From positions 1,612,001-1,676,000 of the forward strand of contig NC_052479.1 in assembly GCF_009730915.1 (NCBI RefSeq): DNA of 64,000 nt. Reading direction: 5' to 3'. This DNA comes from Dioscorea cayenensis subsp. rotundata. Its lineage: Eukaryota; Streptophyta; Magnoliopsida; Dioscoreales; Dioscoreaceae. Under the pieces are notes generated by a model. That model ran no database searches, was not told the DNA's origin, and saw nothing but the letters and a program-made list of their open reading frames with translations. How positions within the stretch are numbered: position 1 is the stretch's first letter; the number at the start of each line of letters is the position of its first letter. The translations under genes and the position numbers were made by a program. Below are positions 23,184 through 34,875 of the stretch, one piece after another.

Positions 23184-24234
23184 AATGTTTTTAGATTTGT
23201 GTGTATGTTTTTTCTGATTATGTTTTTCCTTGGATGCCACTTCTTGTTTGAAGTTTCCTGCTTGATTGAGTGATTTTTTGTCCAAAGTTTGTATAATAAA
23301 GTTGATGTTCATGATCTCAACTCTTTGTGTATTGATTTTCAGAAGAAACAGAGTTATACAAAATTTGGTATCTTTATTTCAGTAAAGCTGATCTATGTTT
23401 TACTGATTTTCTGATTTCTTTGAGCTTGTGTGATTTTTCCTGTTCAAGTGAATGAGATTTAAAGGTTTCTTTATATAAGAAACTTGTTCTTCAGGATCTT
23501 AACTCTCTACGTAGTGATTATCAGAATTCACACCCTTCAATCAATCAATACTTCACAAAGTACTCAATTACTCAACAGATCCACAATCCATTAGTAATTT
23601 CTACTTCAATGATTGAGAAAATTGCAAAAACACAGTAATTCAAGCAACAATCACCAATATATCTTGCTAGAATGAGACGAAGGTCTCATTCCTCAACCAC
23701 AACATAGTAATCAAATGATTCAAGGAAAACAACAAAAGACCTCACCGATCTGTAGATCGACTTGATCAAAGACCCGAAAACAACAAGATAAGTGGGAATG
23801 ACTTCCCTCCCGTCCGATCGCTCGAGAGATCACAGGAGACGCGACTCGAGCCCGCACTTCTTCTCCAAGCTTCCTACCTTTCACCGCCTTGCTTCCCCAT
23901 CTTTATATAACCTTCCCAGCTGTCATAACTGAACCATGCTTCACCCAAGAACCTTCAGAATAATCGCCGTGCTAACTCCTCTTCACCACCAATCATGCAT
24001 TTCCCACCGCCAATCCTCCGAGTACTATAACCCGCGAGACGTGTGTTCCTGCGCTTCTCCCCGATGCTTCGCAGTATCAACGGTGCGAGATATTTCCAGC
24101 TCATCCAACTTATCCCCATCAAGCATCCATGCTCCTTCGCACGTGCCTTTTTCCCATTCAATTTCTTTGGCGCTGAATCAACTCCACGCTCTCTCCTCCA
24201 TTCTACACAGTATGCATGGAACCTTTTCTTTCAT
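23184..24234. other. Flank of Copia-2, no gene recognised
   Basis: T-rich sequence that may belong to an older LTR into which Copia-2 inserted, because the left flank at 17781-17788 has a TATAAAAG box. Frames at 23936-24369 have no family that can be recognised. Confidence 0.35.
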
Positions 24235-24440
24235 GGAGATAAGAGGTTGGCGAGAGTTAGCATCAATCAACTTCTTCTTGATGGTCCAATTAGAAGAGTT
24301 TTTTTATCCGTAACAAGATATACCATTAGTGTCGGTGATCGCAAGGTTCCCGTGATTCACTCCAGCTGACCTTTCCGGTGAAAGCAAGGTCTACTTGGTT
24401 GGGAAGAGCAGTATTGAGCTCCGATTATTGGACCGAGTCG
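24235..24440 (-). pseudogene. LOR: LOR exon 1 pseudogene
   Basis: The minus strand contains, across several frames, SPIIGAQYCSSQP (compare RPIVAPQYCLARP in LOR-5), then remnants of the lysine/valine-rich strand and of the KKLVDA(S)-type block around 24260. Frameshifts separate the pieces and there is no joined exon 2 or 3 downstream. This is a decayed first exon of a further LOR copy. Confidence 0.65.
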
Positions 24441-25699
24441 GGTTGGCCATGTCTTCTGTGAGAGAAGTAGACATGATGATGATCCTTGTTAGAGTGATAT
24501 GTTAGATGTATATTTTTGATGTATGTACATTGTGTATGTATGTGTATATACATATGTATAGTTATATTTGTATATTTATTTGTTCTATAAATATGACCCA
24601 AAGAGGTCATCTATGTTGTGCTGGCTAAATACATATCCTCTTCTTTTATCAATCCTCATTTAAATATAAGAATAGTTATTGAGACTTTGAACTTCTCTAA
24701 ATGATAAATAAGATTGATTTAAAAGGTGTAGAATACATCTGGGAAACTTCAGGCCACATGAATTATGTAGAGTTATTAATTAACATGATCTGTTTTGAAT
24801 CTTTGGATATACTTCTTTATATTATTCCATGCACGCATTCACAATAAAAGAAAGTCAACTTGTTTTCCAAACTTAGAAAGTTTGGAGTCAACTTTGAATA
24901 TTGGGAAACTTCATTGAAGCTCATATTATTACAGGTGTCTGAGAGGCAGGTCTTGGTTAGGATGTTTTAGGCATGAGTCTGATTTGACCTGACCCACATT
25001 ACGTAAAAATGTAATAAATAAAGTTATAATAATATTATTAAATAATTTATTTGACTGCATTGATTCAAACTTATAAATTCTACTACAACTTTAATAATGT
25101 GTTTTTTTTTTTATCAAAACTCATCTTAATTTGATTCATTATTAAATTTATTTTGTTCAAAAGTTTTTTAAAATAAATTTTCAATATTATTTTATTTTAA
25201 AAAACTAAATATAAGCCGTGTAAAGGGACTTATGTGAGTTTTGGTTATGAATTTAAAAATATGGATAAATCTTGGGTAAAAATATAGACTTAAATAACTG
25301 GGCCAGATTTTTTATATTATATTCTATTATAAAATTTTAAAATTGATCACTCTCAATTATAATAGTGGTATTTCATTTCTCTAGCTTCCTACTCAAAAAT
25401 TGAAATTTTTTCCCTAAAAAAAATAATAATAATTTTGAGTACAGAATATCATTCCTCAATTTCATCCCCATACCCCAACTTATTCTCTGAATTATTAGGC
25501 ATCTCCAATCAAGATACAAACACAAAATTCATCCCCAAAATCCAATAGGATGGGATCCCAACTCTTTCTCTCAATTTCACTGTTAACCTAGATATGAATA
25601 TAAAAATATTACTATTAGTTATTATTTTGTATAATTTTCAGTTGTATATGTATTATATATTTCGGAAATACAAAAGGGACGCTCACATAATTTAAACCA
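24441..25699. other. Intergenic DNA, no gene seen
   Basis: AT-rich, with 'tgtatgtacatt' simple repeats around 24520-24570. Nothing coding supported. Confidence 0.4.
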
Positions 25700-25772
25700 A
25701 AAGATCTTAATTTGCAGAGAAAGCAAGACCTATTGAGTAAAGAAACCGTCGCCCTATGATGAAAATTAATAT
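25700..25772 (-). pseudogene. LOR: Short LOR exon 1 remnant
   Basis: The minus strand reads IIGRRFLYSIGLAFSAN, which resembles the first 20 residues of LOR exon 1 (PIVAPQYCLARPTDLAFARK in LOR-5). It is only about 70 bp long and lies just 3' of LOR-5, so it is probably a leftover of a lost tandem copy. Confidence 0.35.
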
Positions 25773-25955
25773 TTGCCTCAGAAGAATCTATTTTTATCCA
25801 GTCAACCCAACATCAAGATACATACATACACCACTTTATTAAAAAAAAATACATACATACATATATAAATATTATTCATTTATATATCATAATCAAACAA
25901 ATTAACATTATGAAAAGACTTCAAATCTGAGAATAATTAAGATATATAAATGTCT

Positions 25956-26790
25956 TCAGCATGAAGCTGCTAGCGCTGCTGATGTTCCAGCTCCTGATGC
26001 TCCACCTGCAACAGCCGCCATCTCATACTCATAGAACTCATTAAGAACGACAACAAGTCCGGCTATGAAGGCGATGTCCATGTTCTCAACAATGCTCACT
26101 CCGAATGCATGTTTCCCCAGAGGAACTTTCACAACCTTGTGCTCCTTGTTCATCTACAAACATTAATCAAATATTTTCAATCTATACTCTTCCTACATAT
26201 ATATACATACACACATATATATACTTGCATATATATACCTGAGCTACAACCACTGATGTATTCCCCTTGTATATTACGCTAGATCTCTTGTGGAACTCCC
26301 CTTTGACTTTGAAATCACACTCATTTTTATTTGTATTAGTTGCAAGAAACACCTCCAAATCAGTCCGCAATTGAAACACTGAACTCCTCTTCACAGTAAA
26401 CAACAAATCCTTCTCATTTGTGCTATCACCCATGAATACATTCCACCTATCATGAGCACTCCAAAACTATATAGATACATACAAACAGAAAGAATATTCA
26501 AATAAAATCTCCATTGCAATAAGGAATTAAAGAGAGAGTTCTCATGCATGCATGGAACTAACCTTTTGAGTGATGGAAAGGATTGGAATACCAGTGGCTG
26601 CATCAACTAACTTCCTCTTGCTCCTCCAAGCAGACGCATCGAACCAGAATAGGATGTTGCCATTGACGTCAGTGATGGAGAGCTTACCGTGCTTCACACC
26701 GTCGACCTTTCTGGCGAAAGCAAGGTCTGTAGGGCGTGCAAGACAGTATTGCGGTGCAACAATGGGGCGGGAATGTTGCTCGGAATCCAT
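25956..26790 (-). CDS. LOR: LURP-one-related protein, three exons, intact (LOR-5)
   Basis: Exons are 26563-26790 (76 codons), 26239-26466 (76 codons) and 25956-26153 (65 codons plus stop), with GT-AG phase-0 introns, giving 217 residues. Exon 1 has PIVAPQYCLARPTDLAFARK, then HGKLSITDVNGNILFWFDAS. Exon 2 has WNVFMGDSTNEKDLLFTVKR and IYKGNTSVVVAQ. Exon 3 has HKVVKVPLGKHAFGVSI and DIAFIAGLVVVLNEF. An in-frame ATG four codons upstream (26802) is possible, but MDSEQ at 26790 aligns better with the starts of the paralogues. It diverges from LOR-1 and LOR-2 throughout, so it is an older duplicate. A TTGACT core lies about 115 bp upstream (26905). Role in defence is inferred from the family only. Confidence 0.88.
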
Positions 26791-27725
26791 GAGTAGCTGC
26801 ACTTGTATTGGTTTTTTAATTGATTTCCACTTTTAATGTATATATATATATATATATGTATATATACCGTGTGAATTATGAAGATGAGAAGAGGTTGATG
26901 AAAGTTGACTGAGGAGACGTGGCTTGTGGTGGTTTGATTATTCAATTTTGTAGGGTTGAAGGAAGATGTATCGGTTGGATCTGGAAGAGGTGCTTGAATT
27001 GTAGCATTTAGTTGTGGCTTGATTATGCCTTTTGCTCTGACTTGGTCTCTGGTACGACTTGGTTTTGCTTTTGACAAACTTGGTCTGAGTGGTACATTGA
27101 ATTCCCAAGGCTCAGGAAGGGGGCACGGCCCTTCATTATAAATCCCCAGCGGCTGTGGGCCCGCTTTTTTTAATTATAAATTTTAGATTTTATATCCTAT
27201 TGATTATCAAATTTTTTAAGTATTGATGTGAATAATAATAAAAATAAATAAATAAATAAATAAAATAAAAAATAAATACGACAAGAACGTGAAAAATTAT
27301 AATTTTTTAATTGAAGTGAGCAAGCTTCTGTTTTGTTTTTTTGTTCCACCACTTTACATATCTTATAAAAACATATTTAATTTTTTTATACCAATGACAT
27401 GATGACTAAAATAATTATAAAAATAAAATAAAATCATTTATATATCTTTATAATTTTTTATTTTTTTTAACAATCTCCCTAGCAATCTAATATACTTTTT
27501 TACTTTTTTTTTTCAAAAAAAATACTTTTTACTGTCCATTTGTTTAGATTTGAGTTGTTACTTGTAAGCAACTTAATTAAATTTTTTGAAATTTGATAAA
27601 AGAAAACTACTGCCCAATTACATTTTTTTTCCTTTTTGCATGAAATGGGTCCAATTTGGTGGAGGATATAGGGGCAACATAAAAATGAGGCTAATAACTT
27701 GCTTGTGCCATATACCGTTGGGAAG

Positions 27726-28395
27726 TAGGAATGTCAGTGGGGTGGGAAATCCCCGTTCCCTGTGGGGCCCCGCCCCGACGGGACGGGGATTCCCCGAAAC
27801 ATCCCCCCTCGGGGAGCAGGGAAACATTCCTCCCTGCCTAGCGGGGCGGGGCGGGGGCGGGGAATGGTCTCCCAGCCCCGCTCCCCGGGAGATTCCCCAA
27901 AAATATATATTATATATTTTTAATATATTTATTAAAGATTATTTCAACATTAACATAATATTATATATATATATAATCAATAAATATTTATTTGTTAATA
28001 TTTTTAGTTATTATTATGTAACTCACAATTATTTCATACAACTTATTAACTATTTAAATTTATATATTTCATTAAAACATATTTATTTAATAAAATCTTA
28101 AATTATTTTAATAAAATCATTATATAATATATTTACAAAATTAAAATTCAAACTTCTAATTTTTCAAATTTCTAATATTTATAAAAACTAATTATTTATC
28201 TTTAAAATAACATTGATGGTTGTAACCCCGATGTTGTAACCCACATGTTATGTTTTGGACGGGGCGGGGATCATGGGGAGTGAGCTGGGGAGATTTTTCC
28301 CCATGGGAATTTTTAACGGGAATCCCGCTCGTGGAGAGCGGGCATGGGGACGGGGATACCATTCCCCGCCCCGCCCCGCCCCACTGACATTCCTA
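27726..28395. mobile_element. hAT-type non-autonomous element
   Basis: 670 bp. The ends are TAGGAATGTCAGTGGGG on the left and the reverse complement at 28395 (CCCCACTGACATTCCTA). Flanks TTGGGAAG (27718-27725) and TTTGGAAG (28396-28403) form an 8-bp duplication with one mismatch. The termini are GC-rich ('ccccgccccg') and the centre is AT-rich. The frame at 27586-28101 crosses the left end and is not a gene. Confidence 0.88.
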
Positions 28396-28556
28396 TTTGG
28401 AAGTGCCTCAAAACCATAGAAATCATGTTGGGGTTGAGTTATGTGCAGCTAAAATGGTCAAAGTGCTACACAAATTCACAAAAATATTAGACCAAATAAG
28501 TAATTCAACAAATACACAAAGATTTGACATATTCCAGCTTAAAGCACCATCTACTA

Positions 28557-28974
28557 TGTTGTGGTGAGCCTCTTAGTTATGGTGAGTCTCAAAGGACCTA
28601 AGAAGAGAGGATACAACAATAGCTAGAAGAAAGCAAGGAAGGAGAAGAGTTTAAGTTAGAGCTTAAGATGAACTTTTCTAATTCTCATAATACCAGTCAA
28701 ACAAGATATAAAGAGCAAAAGCTATTGCTTTGCCCAATCCCCAAGGAGCAAAGATATTGCTCTCCCCAATGACTAAAAAGCAACACAAAACCATGCAACC
28801 TCGTACAAACCAAAGATAAAGAAAACATAACCTTAACTATTTAGAGCAAGACACTTGTCAATGACTTGACTACTCAAAACATTGACCAATAAAAAAGCTA
28901 ACTAAAAAGTCTTCAAACAATTCAACTTGTGGTCAATCCACTCAAAGCTGGGATTCTGAACACCCTTTTCAACA
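28557..28974 (-). repeat. 3' LTR of Copia-1 (418 bp)
   Basis: Same length as the 5' LTR at 32822-33239, with about 11 substitutions and no indel. Preceded on the minus strand by a polypurine tract (28975-28987, reading GAACAAGGGGGCA). Confidence 0.95.
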
Positions 28975-29628
28975 TGCCCCCTTGTTCAGAATTCCCAGTT
29001 TTTCCCTGAAGTATTCGAACTTAGAAATGGAAAGCGACTTCGTCAGCACATCTGCGACTTGCTCGTCTGTGCCACAGAACTCAAGCTGGATCTGACCATT
29101 TGCTACAAGCTCCCTGATATGATGATAGCGAAAGTCGATGTGCTTTGTTCGACTATGCATAGAGGGGTTCTTTGTGATGGAGATAGTTGATCGGTTGTAA
29201 CAATAAATGACAGTTGGTTCTTGTCGATCAACTCCTAATTCGGACAAGAGTCGCCGGAGCCAAACTTCTTGACATGAAGCTGCACTCGCCGCCATGTACT
29301 CAGCCTCCGTGCTTGAGAGTGCAGTAGACTCCTGCTTCTTTGAATTCCAGGTGATCGAACCAGAACCAAGACTGAATGCCCACCCGGTAGTACTTCTTTG
29401 GTCATCTATACATGCACCCCAGTCACTATCAATGAACCCAATCAGTCCGAAGTTATGAACATGTGTATATTGAATTCCAAGCTCAATAGTTCCAGATATA
29501 TAGCGCAATATACGCTTAACTGCTCCCATGTGTGTCTTTGTTGGTGAATTCATGTACCGAGATACTAGGCTAACTGCAAATGCTAGGTCTTGTCTGGTGT
29601 GTGCTCGATATATAAGATCCCCAATCAT
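28969..29628 (-). pseudogene. Copia-1 RNase H domain
   Basis: A continuous frame of 219 residues. MIGDLIYRAHTRQDLAFAVS opens the connection. FIDSDWGACIDDQRSTTG carries the first RNase H aspartates, and STEAEYMAASAASCQEVWLRR the catalytic Glu. HSRTKHIDFRYHHIRE and VADVLTKSL close the domain. It is intact as a domain, but it is separated from RT by a frameshift and lacks its own gag-pol start. Removes the RNA strand during reverse transcription. Confidence 0.92.
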
Positions 29629-29639
29629 GCTTCAAAATG

Positions 29640-30420
29640 TTATATCATCTGCCTTACCAGATACATCATCCAACTGGAGCTTCTCATTGATATTTAATGG
29701 AGTTAAAGCACTCTTACAGTTCAACATTCCTCATCTACTTAGTCATCATATTATCTCTGAACTCCTCCATCATTTGTGTAGATGATCCCATATACAGGAT
29801 ATCATCCACATAAAGGCATAACAATAACAAACCTTGCACTTCATCTCCACGCTGATAAACAGTAGGTTCACAGCTGCTCCTCTGAAATCCCAATGTTCCA
29901 AAATAATCATCAATCTTGCAGTACCATGCTCTAGGTGCTTGTCGAAGCCCGTAGAGAGCTTTGCTTTGCTTAGCTTATAAACCATATTCTCTTTGCCCGG
30001 CACAACAAAACCCTCCGGCTGTGAGACATAAACCTCTTCGCTCAAATCTCCATTGAGAAAAGCAGATTTCACATCGAGCTGCATCATCGGCCATTTCTTT
30101 TGTGTTGCAATAGCTAGAAACACCCGCACAGTCTCCATCTTTGCAACAGGGGAGAATGCCTCCTTGTAGTCAATTCCTTGACGTTGGGTGTATCCCTTAG
30201 CGACAAGTCGGGCTTTTCGCTTGTGCAGCGAGCCGTTAGCATGATATTTAGACTTATACACCCATTTAACTCCCACAATGTTCTTCCCTTCTGGCCTTGA
30301 GACAAGATCCCAATTTTGATTTCTGTTAATAGATTTAAGCTCTTCTTGCATAGCAGTCCGCCAGTCTTCATGCTGAGTTGCTTCATCAAACGTCAATGGA
30401 ACTACAGTCATTAGAGCAAA
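29640..30420 (-). pseudogene. Copia-1 reverse transcriptase, frameshifted before YVDD
   Basis: The frame ending at 29770 contains NQNWDLVSRPEGKNIVGVKW, then KARLVAKGYTQRQGIDYKEA, FSPVAKMETVRVFLAIATQ, MQLDVKSAFLNGDLSEEVYV and QPEGFVVPGKENMVYKL. These are the RVT_2 blocks up to the palm. A frameshift near 29950 then garbles the KALYGLKQ-type region. The YVDD catalytic motif is still readable in another frame at 29801-29812. The enzyme is therefore not made as one chain. Confidence 0.92.
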
Positions 30421-31577
30421 GGAACACGAGTTGTAAATATCTTCCAATGCTCGGTATCTTGCTACAGTTGGATTGGAACCTGCACTGTCTCCACTCAACC
30501 CAGGGCTTGCGACAATTGGAGGCACTTGCGTTCCATCATTGGATGCACTTATCCTTGCTGAAGTTTCGATAAAGATAGTTATATCTTTGATCTTTGGTGC
30601 TGAACTTTCAGTGTTCTCTACCCAGTCCCAAGGTTGGTTCTCAAGAAACTCAACATCTCTACTGATGACGACTCTCCCAGAGATGGGGTTCAATAATGGA
30701 TACCCTTTGGTTTCATCACTGTATCCGATGAACACCATTCTCTCGGATTTGTCATCAAGTTTCCTCCTTTGCTGTGAGTTAGTAAGAGCAAAAGCAGTGC
30801 AACCAAAGACTCGCAGATGGATTACAATAGGCTTAATACCTGTTAAGGATTCATATGGTGTTCGGTCATCAACATCTTGAGTTGGTGAATGATTGAGCAG
30901 GTACACTGTTGTTGAAGTTGCCTCAGCCCACAGAGAGTTGGGGACGTTCATTTCCTTCATCATGCATCGACCAATCTCCAACACCGTTCTGTTTTTCCGT
31001 TCCGCAACGCCGTTTTGCTTAGGTGAGTATGGAACAATGAGTTGTCGCGCGATACCATGGTGTTCACAGAACATCTTGAATTCTAGTGATAGGAACTCTT
31101 CTCCGCGGTCTGTTCAGAGAACTTTGATAGGTCTATCATATTGTTTTTCAACCATGAGCTTGAACTTCTGAAATTGTTGAAATGTTTGAGCTTTACTCTG
31201 AAGAAAGAAAACCCAACTATATCTTGTAAAGTCATCAGTGATAAAGAGCAAGTATTGGCATCCTCCATATGTTTTTGTTTGCATAGGACCACACAGTCTA
31301 CATGCAAAAGTTCCAGAGGTGAGGTTGCACGTCGAGCACCAGAAGATGGAAAAGATTGTCTAGTTTTCTTGCCCTTGATGCAACCTTCACATGACTCTAC
31401 AGGATTTATGCTAGGTAGACCATACACATGCTCCTTTTGTGAAAGCACTTGCATGCTTTTATAATTTAGATGCCCATATCGTCGATGCCACAAAGCAGAG
31501 AGTTCATGTTGAGCAAGAGCGACATTAGCGATGCTCACATCGTCGCTTGTTAAGGAAAACAGCCTATGCTTGGCCAT
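30421..31577 (-). pseudogene. Copia-1 pre-integrase and integrase, stopped and frameshifted
   Basis: 31083-31577 carries LAQHELSALWHRRYGHLNYK and CEGCIKGKKTRQSFP, an HHCC-type zinc-binding pre-integrase block, and SPLELLHVD, the start of the integrase core. 30421-31074 carries IVPYSPKQNGVAERKNRTVL with the catalytic Glu, then VFGCTAFAL and the VFIGYSDETKGYPLLNP block that ends Copia integrases. Stops and a frame change around 31080-31115 break the core. An in-frame TGA at 31578-31580 separates it from the protease. Confidence 0.92.
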
Positions 31578-32010
31578 TCAGACTTTGGCGACTATATGTC
31601 CAGTATTTCGGTCTTTTATAGTGCATCCTTTATGATCAAATGCAACTGTGTATCCCGTTTGAAGTAGCTGGCCAATGCTAAGCAAGTTGTGCGCTAGTTG
31701 CGGGACATACTGAACGTCTTTGAGTAGTTTAGTTTCTCTTTTGCTGGATGGTAAAGCAATTGTTCCAATACCAACAACTTCAAGTTCCTTGTTATCCCCC
31801 AGCCGAATGGTTTGCTGAAGTGAAAGATCAAGGTCTTGAAACAGCGCTCGGGTGCCCGTCATATGGTTGGAGCACCCGCTATCCAGCATCCAGACTGCAT
31901 CTTCTTCTGTGTTGGTGACGTTCCCGGCCATGAACAGCATGTCTTCGTCCACTTCTTCGGCTATATTAGCGGCTGCTTCTTCTCTATACCAGCATTGGGC
32001 TTTTCGTGGC
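31578..32010 (-). pseudogene. Copia-1 aspartic protease
   Basis: The frame contains DAVWMLDSGCSNHMTG with the catalytic DSG triplet, followed by LGDNKELEVVGIGTIAL and YVPQLAHNLLSIGQLLQTGY, the usual Copia protease and linker. It ends at a TGA (31578-31580) in frame with the pre-integrase that follows, so a single point change cuts the polyprotein here. Confidence 0.92.
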
Positions 32011-32690
32011 CATATTTCTTGCAGTGATGACACTGAACAAATCCTCTGCTACCTTGAGAGCCTCTGGCTTCGTCAGTTCGACCTCGTCCATGACCTCTGA
32101 ACCTGCCTCGGAATGCACCTCGACCTCGGAACTGAGCCTGAGCATGGTCATCAGTAGTTACTCTGGCTTCAAAGGCTTTTTCTTCAATGTTATTGTCTTC
32201 ATATAAATTAAGTCGAGCTTCATGAGCACGAAGAGAGCCTCCTAGTTGCTCAACAGTGAGTGTAGTGAGGTCTTGTGCTTCAATAATAGAAGAGACAACA
32301 TGATGGAACCTTGGAGTTAGACTTCGCAGCACCCGGTCCAACCACTCTGTTTGATCTCGTGAGTGTGTCTCCCGGTTGGCGAACTCGATAAACAAGAGAC
32401 GTAATCCGGTTCACATAGTCTTGAGTAGTCTTCATGTTCTTCATCTTAGCAATTTCAAACTCTTGTCGCAGTGTGTGGAGCTTGACCGTAACCATTTTGG
32501 TGCTGCCTTGATGCTCCATCTTCAACAGATCCCATGCTTCCTTAGCGGTTTGAGCTTCAGAGATTCTTGTGATGATCTTCTCGTCTAGTGCTTGTTGAAT
32601 AAAGTGCAGGGCCCTCGCGTCCTTCTCCATGAGTGCATTCGCCTGAGTCTCATCCTCAGATGAGCGGGTCCCATTCTCCACCAAATCCCA
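32011..32690 (-). pseudogene. Copia-1 gag with zinc knuckle, frameshifted twice
   Basis: The 32280-32684 frame has KDARALHFIQQALDEKIITR, AKEAWDLLK and VKLHTLRQEFEIAKM, the capsid-like UBN2 region. A frame change near 32380 leads to 31961-32395, which has WLDRVLRSLTPRFHHVVSSI, an RGRGAFRGRFRGHGRGR basic stretch and CHHCKKYGH. The CCHC knuckle is then cut: its last Cys lies in the next frame (31578-32033), so a single-base slip falls inside the knuckle. Confidence 0.9.
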
Positions 32691-32808
32691 GAGACCCCAG
32701 GACCTAAGAAGAGTCTTTATACGAAGACTCCAAATGCCATAGGGTTCAGCCTTGAAGAGTGGGACACTTGCTTGACCCGTCCCAAGCTTGGAGCTGCTCC
32801 CTTCTATA

Positions 32809-32820
32809 GCTCTGATACCA
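32809..32820 (-). other. Primer binding site of Copia-1
   Basis: The minus strand reads TGGTATCAGAGC, the exact tRNA-iMet complement, one base after the 5' LTR. Confidence 0.95.
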
Positions 32821-32821
32821 C

Positions 32822-33239
32822 TGTTGTGGTGAGCCTCTTAGTTATGGTGAGTCTCAAAGGACCTAAGAAGAGAGGATACAACAATAGCTAGAAGAAAGCA
32901 AGTAAGGAGAAGAGTTTAAGTTAGAGCTTAAGATGAACTTTTCTAATTCTCATAATACCAGTCAAACAAGATATAAAGAGCAAAAGCTATTGCTTTGCCC
33001 AATTCCCAAGGAGCAAAGATATTGCTCTCCCCAATGACTGAAGAGCAACACAAAAACATGTAACCTCGTATAAACCAAAGATAAAGAAAACATAACCTTA
33101 ACTATTTAGAGCAAGACACCTGTCAATGACTTGACTACTCAAAACATTGACCAATAAAAAAGCAAACTAAAATGTCTTCAAACAATTCAAACTGTGGTCA
33201 ATCCACTCAAAGCTGGGATTCTGAACACCCTTTTCAACA
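32822..33239 (-). repeat. 5' LTR of Copia-1 (418 bp)
   Basis: Pair of 28557-28974. On the minus strand it begins TGTTGAAAAGG and ends CACCACAACA just before the primer site. Confidence 0.95.
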
Positions 33240-33244
33240 TACTC

Positions 33245-34089
33245 TTCGTCAAATCCTAATTTCGATTCTCTTACAACAATATATATACCCTCCTCCATTA
33301 TTACTTTATTACTTTAATGCAATATTTATACCTAAGTTTTAACCTAATTAATAATGTTGTATATTTTTTGAAGAATAAAATGTATGAGTTACGAAACTTG
33401 ATAAGGAAGAATAAATAAAAAACAAAACACGTAAGTGAACTGGGTGTGGAAGTGTTCTAACTGATTGAAATGATGATGTTGAAATATTGCATCGGGTGAC
33501 GAGAATGAACATGAAGAAATTTCTAGCTCATTTATATCACGACGTTGAATTGTATGAAATGAATGGCATGAAGCTTAGATAAGTTTCTCATTGATTTATA
33601 TTATGATGTTGATTTTAATTTTATTTTAATATAAAAAGATCTTATTCTATTAATTTCAAGATTGTACTAGTCAAAAACGGATTAGAAAATGGTATATTTA
33701 ATAATATTTTAATAAAATATATTTGTTCATTATTATTTCAAACGGGTTGTAATACCTTTGTAATAGATTGAAAACTAAAAGTATTTATTTCTAAATTAAA
33801 ACTGACCTTATTTCTGTTTCTAAATTAAGAAATATTTTAATTATGTTTTTAATTAGAAACAGAAAAATATTTCTAAATTTTTTATTCTAATTTTGCAGAT
33901 TGTTCTGGTATTTAATTTGTTTGGTCAAGATGTTATTAGGATTTGATTTCTAGGGTTAGTGTTAGCAATGGAAGAGGAAGGTGCTGATGGGAGCTATTTG
34001 AGCTTCTTTTAATTTTACATTGCCCATTGTTTTGTTAGACACATATCAAGCTTGTAATAAGTGGGCTATAATTAACCTCAGCAATATAT
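33245..34089. repeat. Intergenic DNA with a degenerate LOR-cluster repeat
   Basis: About 33420-33600 resembles 38260-38460 and 54690-54850 (phrases such as 'gaatatgaagaattttcta' and 'gatgttga.ttgtatgaaatga'). The rest is AT-rich with no gene. Confidence 0.45.
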
Positions 34090-34875
34090 TAAAAACCCAT
34101 CTAAACACTTCTTTTTGTTGAAGTTTTCACAGTAAATTATCCTTAATGTAAATTAAATAATTTATGTTATTAAATTGAACAATAAATAAATACAATCAAT
34201 CAAACACAAGATTCACGTGAAAACCCCTCCTATCTAGAGGAAAAAAACGATAGGCCAAACTATGAATTAAAAATCCTCAAGAAAATTCACACTTGAGATC
34301 ACCAACAATAATGGAGAAATATAAGTAATATCTCTAGAAAAACCCCTTTCTTGAATGATCACACCAAAAAAAAAATTAAAAAATAAAAACCTCTCCAAGA
34401 TTATGAAGAGATGTTTTTTCGTCTTCTTCCTTTCAATGCATGCAGAGAACAAAAACCACACATCTTTCAAACAAACTTATCAGTTTGATTAGAATTTAAT
34501 AGGGAGTTATTTACATTTTGCCCTTGTCTTTTTTACTGATAATAATATAGGCTGGATCAAAGTTTAGCCACCAAACAAATGATCTCCCCTTCTAGGGCAT
34601 GGGGAGATATCCTCACATCAACTCCTTATTTGCAACTCAATCCCACCAACTTGACACATAACTGATGGTTATCATGAGTCACCGCCTTAGTCAATATATC
34701 AACTAGATTTTTATCAGTGGGAATCTTCTTTAGATATTTTTCTTTCATGTTTACAGCATCATAAATCCAATGATACCTCACATCAATATGCTTAGTGCGA
34801 GAATGATATGTGGCATTCTTACTTAATTCTAATGCACTGTGGCTATCACAATTAACCACAACCTTTTCCTGTTGT
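34090..34875 (-). mobile_element. 3' end of a third Copia element (RNase H tail, polypurine tract, LTR)
   Basis: On the minus strand 34626-34875 reads CDSHSALELSKNATYHSRTK, then HIDVRYHWIYDAVN and DKNLVDILTKAVT, the C-terminal half of Copia RNase H ending the polyprotein. It is followed by a purine-rich AAGGGGAGATCA tract and an LTR-like segment that extends left to about 34090. The 5' part is lost where the element meets the plus-strand Copia remnant. Confidence 0.8.

Larger units (their letters stand above)
28557..33239 (-). mobile_element. Copia LTR retrotransposon, full-length but inactive (Copia-1)
   Basis: Two 418-bp LTRs (28557-28974 and 32822-33239) start TGTTG and end CAACA. They differ at about 11 positions (roughly 97% identical by eye). 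The flanks are TACTA and TACTC, a 5-bp duplication with one mismatch. On the minus strand the order is primer site, gag with zinc knuckle, protease, pre-integrase, integrase, RT, RNase H, polypurine tract. Several stops and frameshifts disable it. The total length of 4.68 kb is normal for plant Copia. Confidence 0.96.

Noticed and set aside
27586-28101. 171-residue frame
   Set aside because: Crosses the left boundary and target duplication of the hAT element and has no recognisable family.
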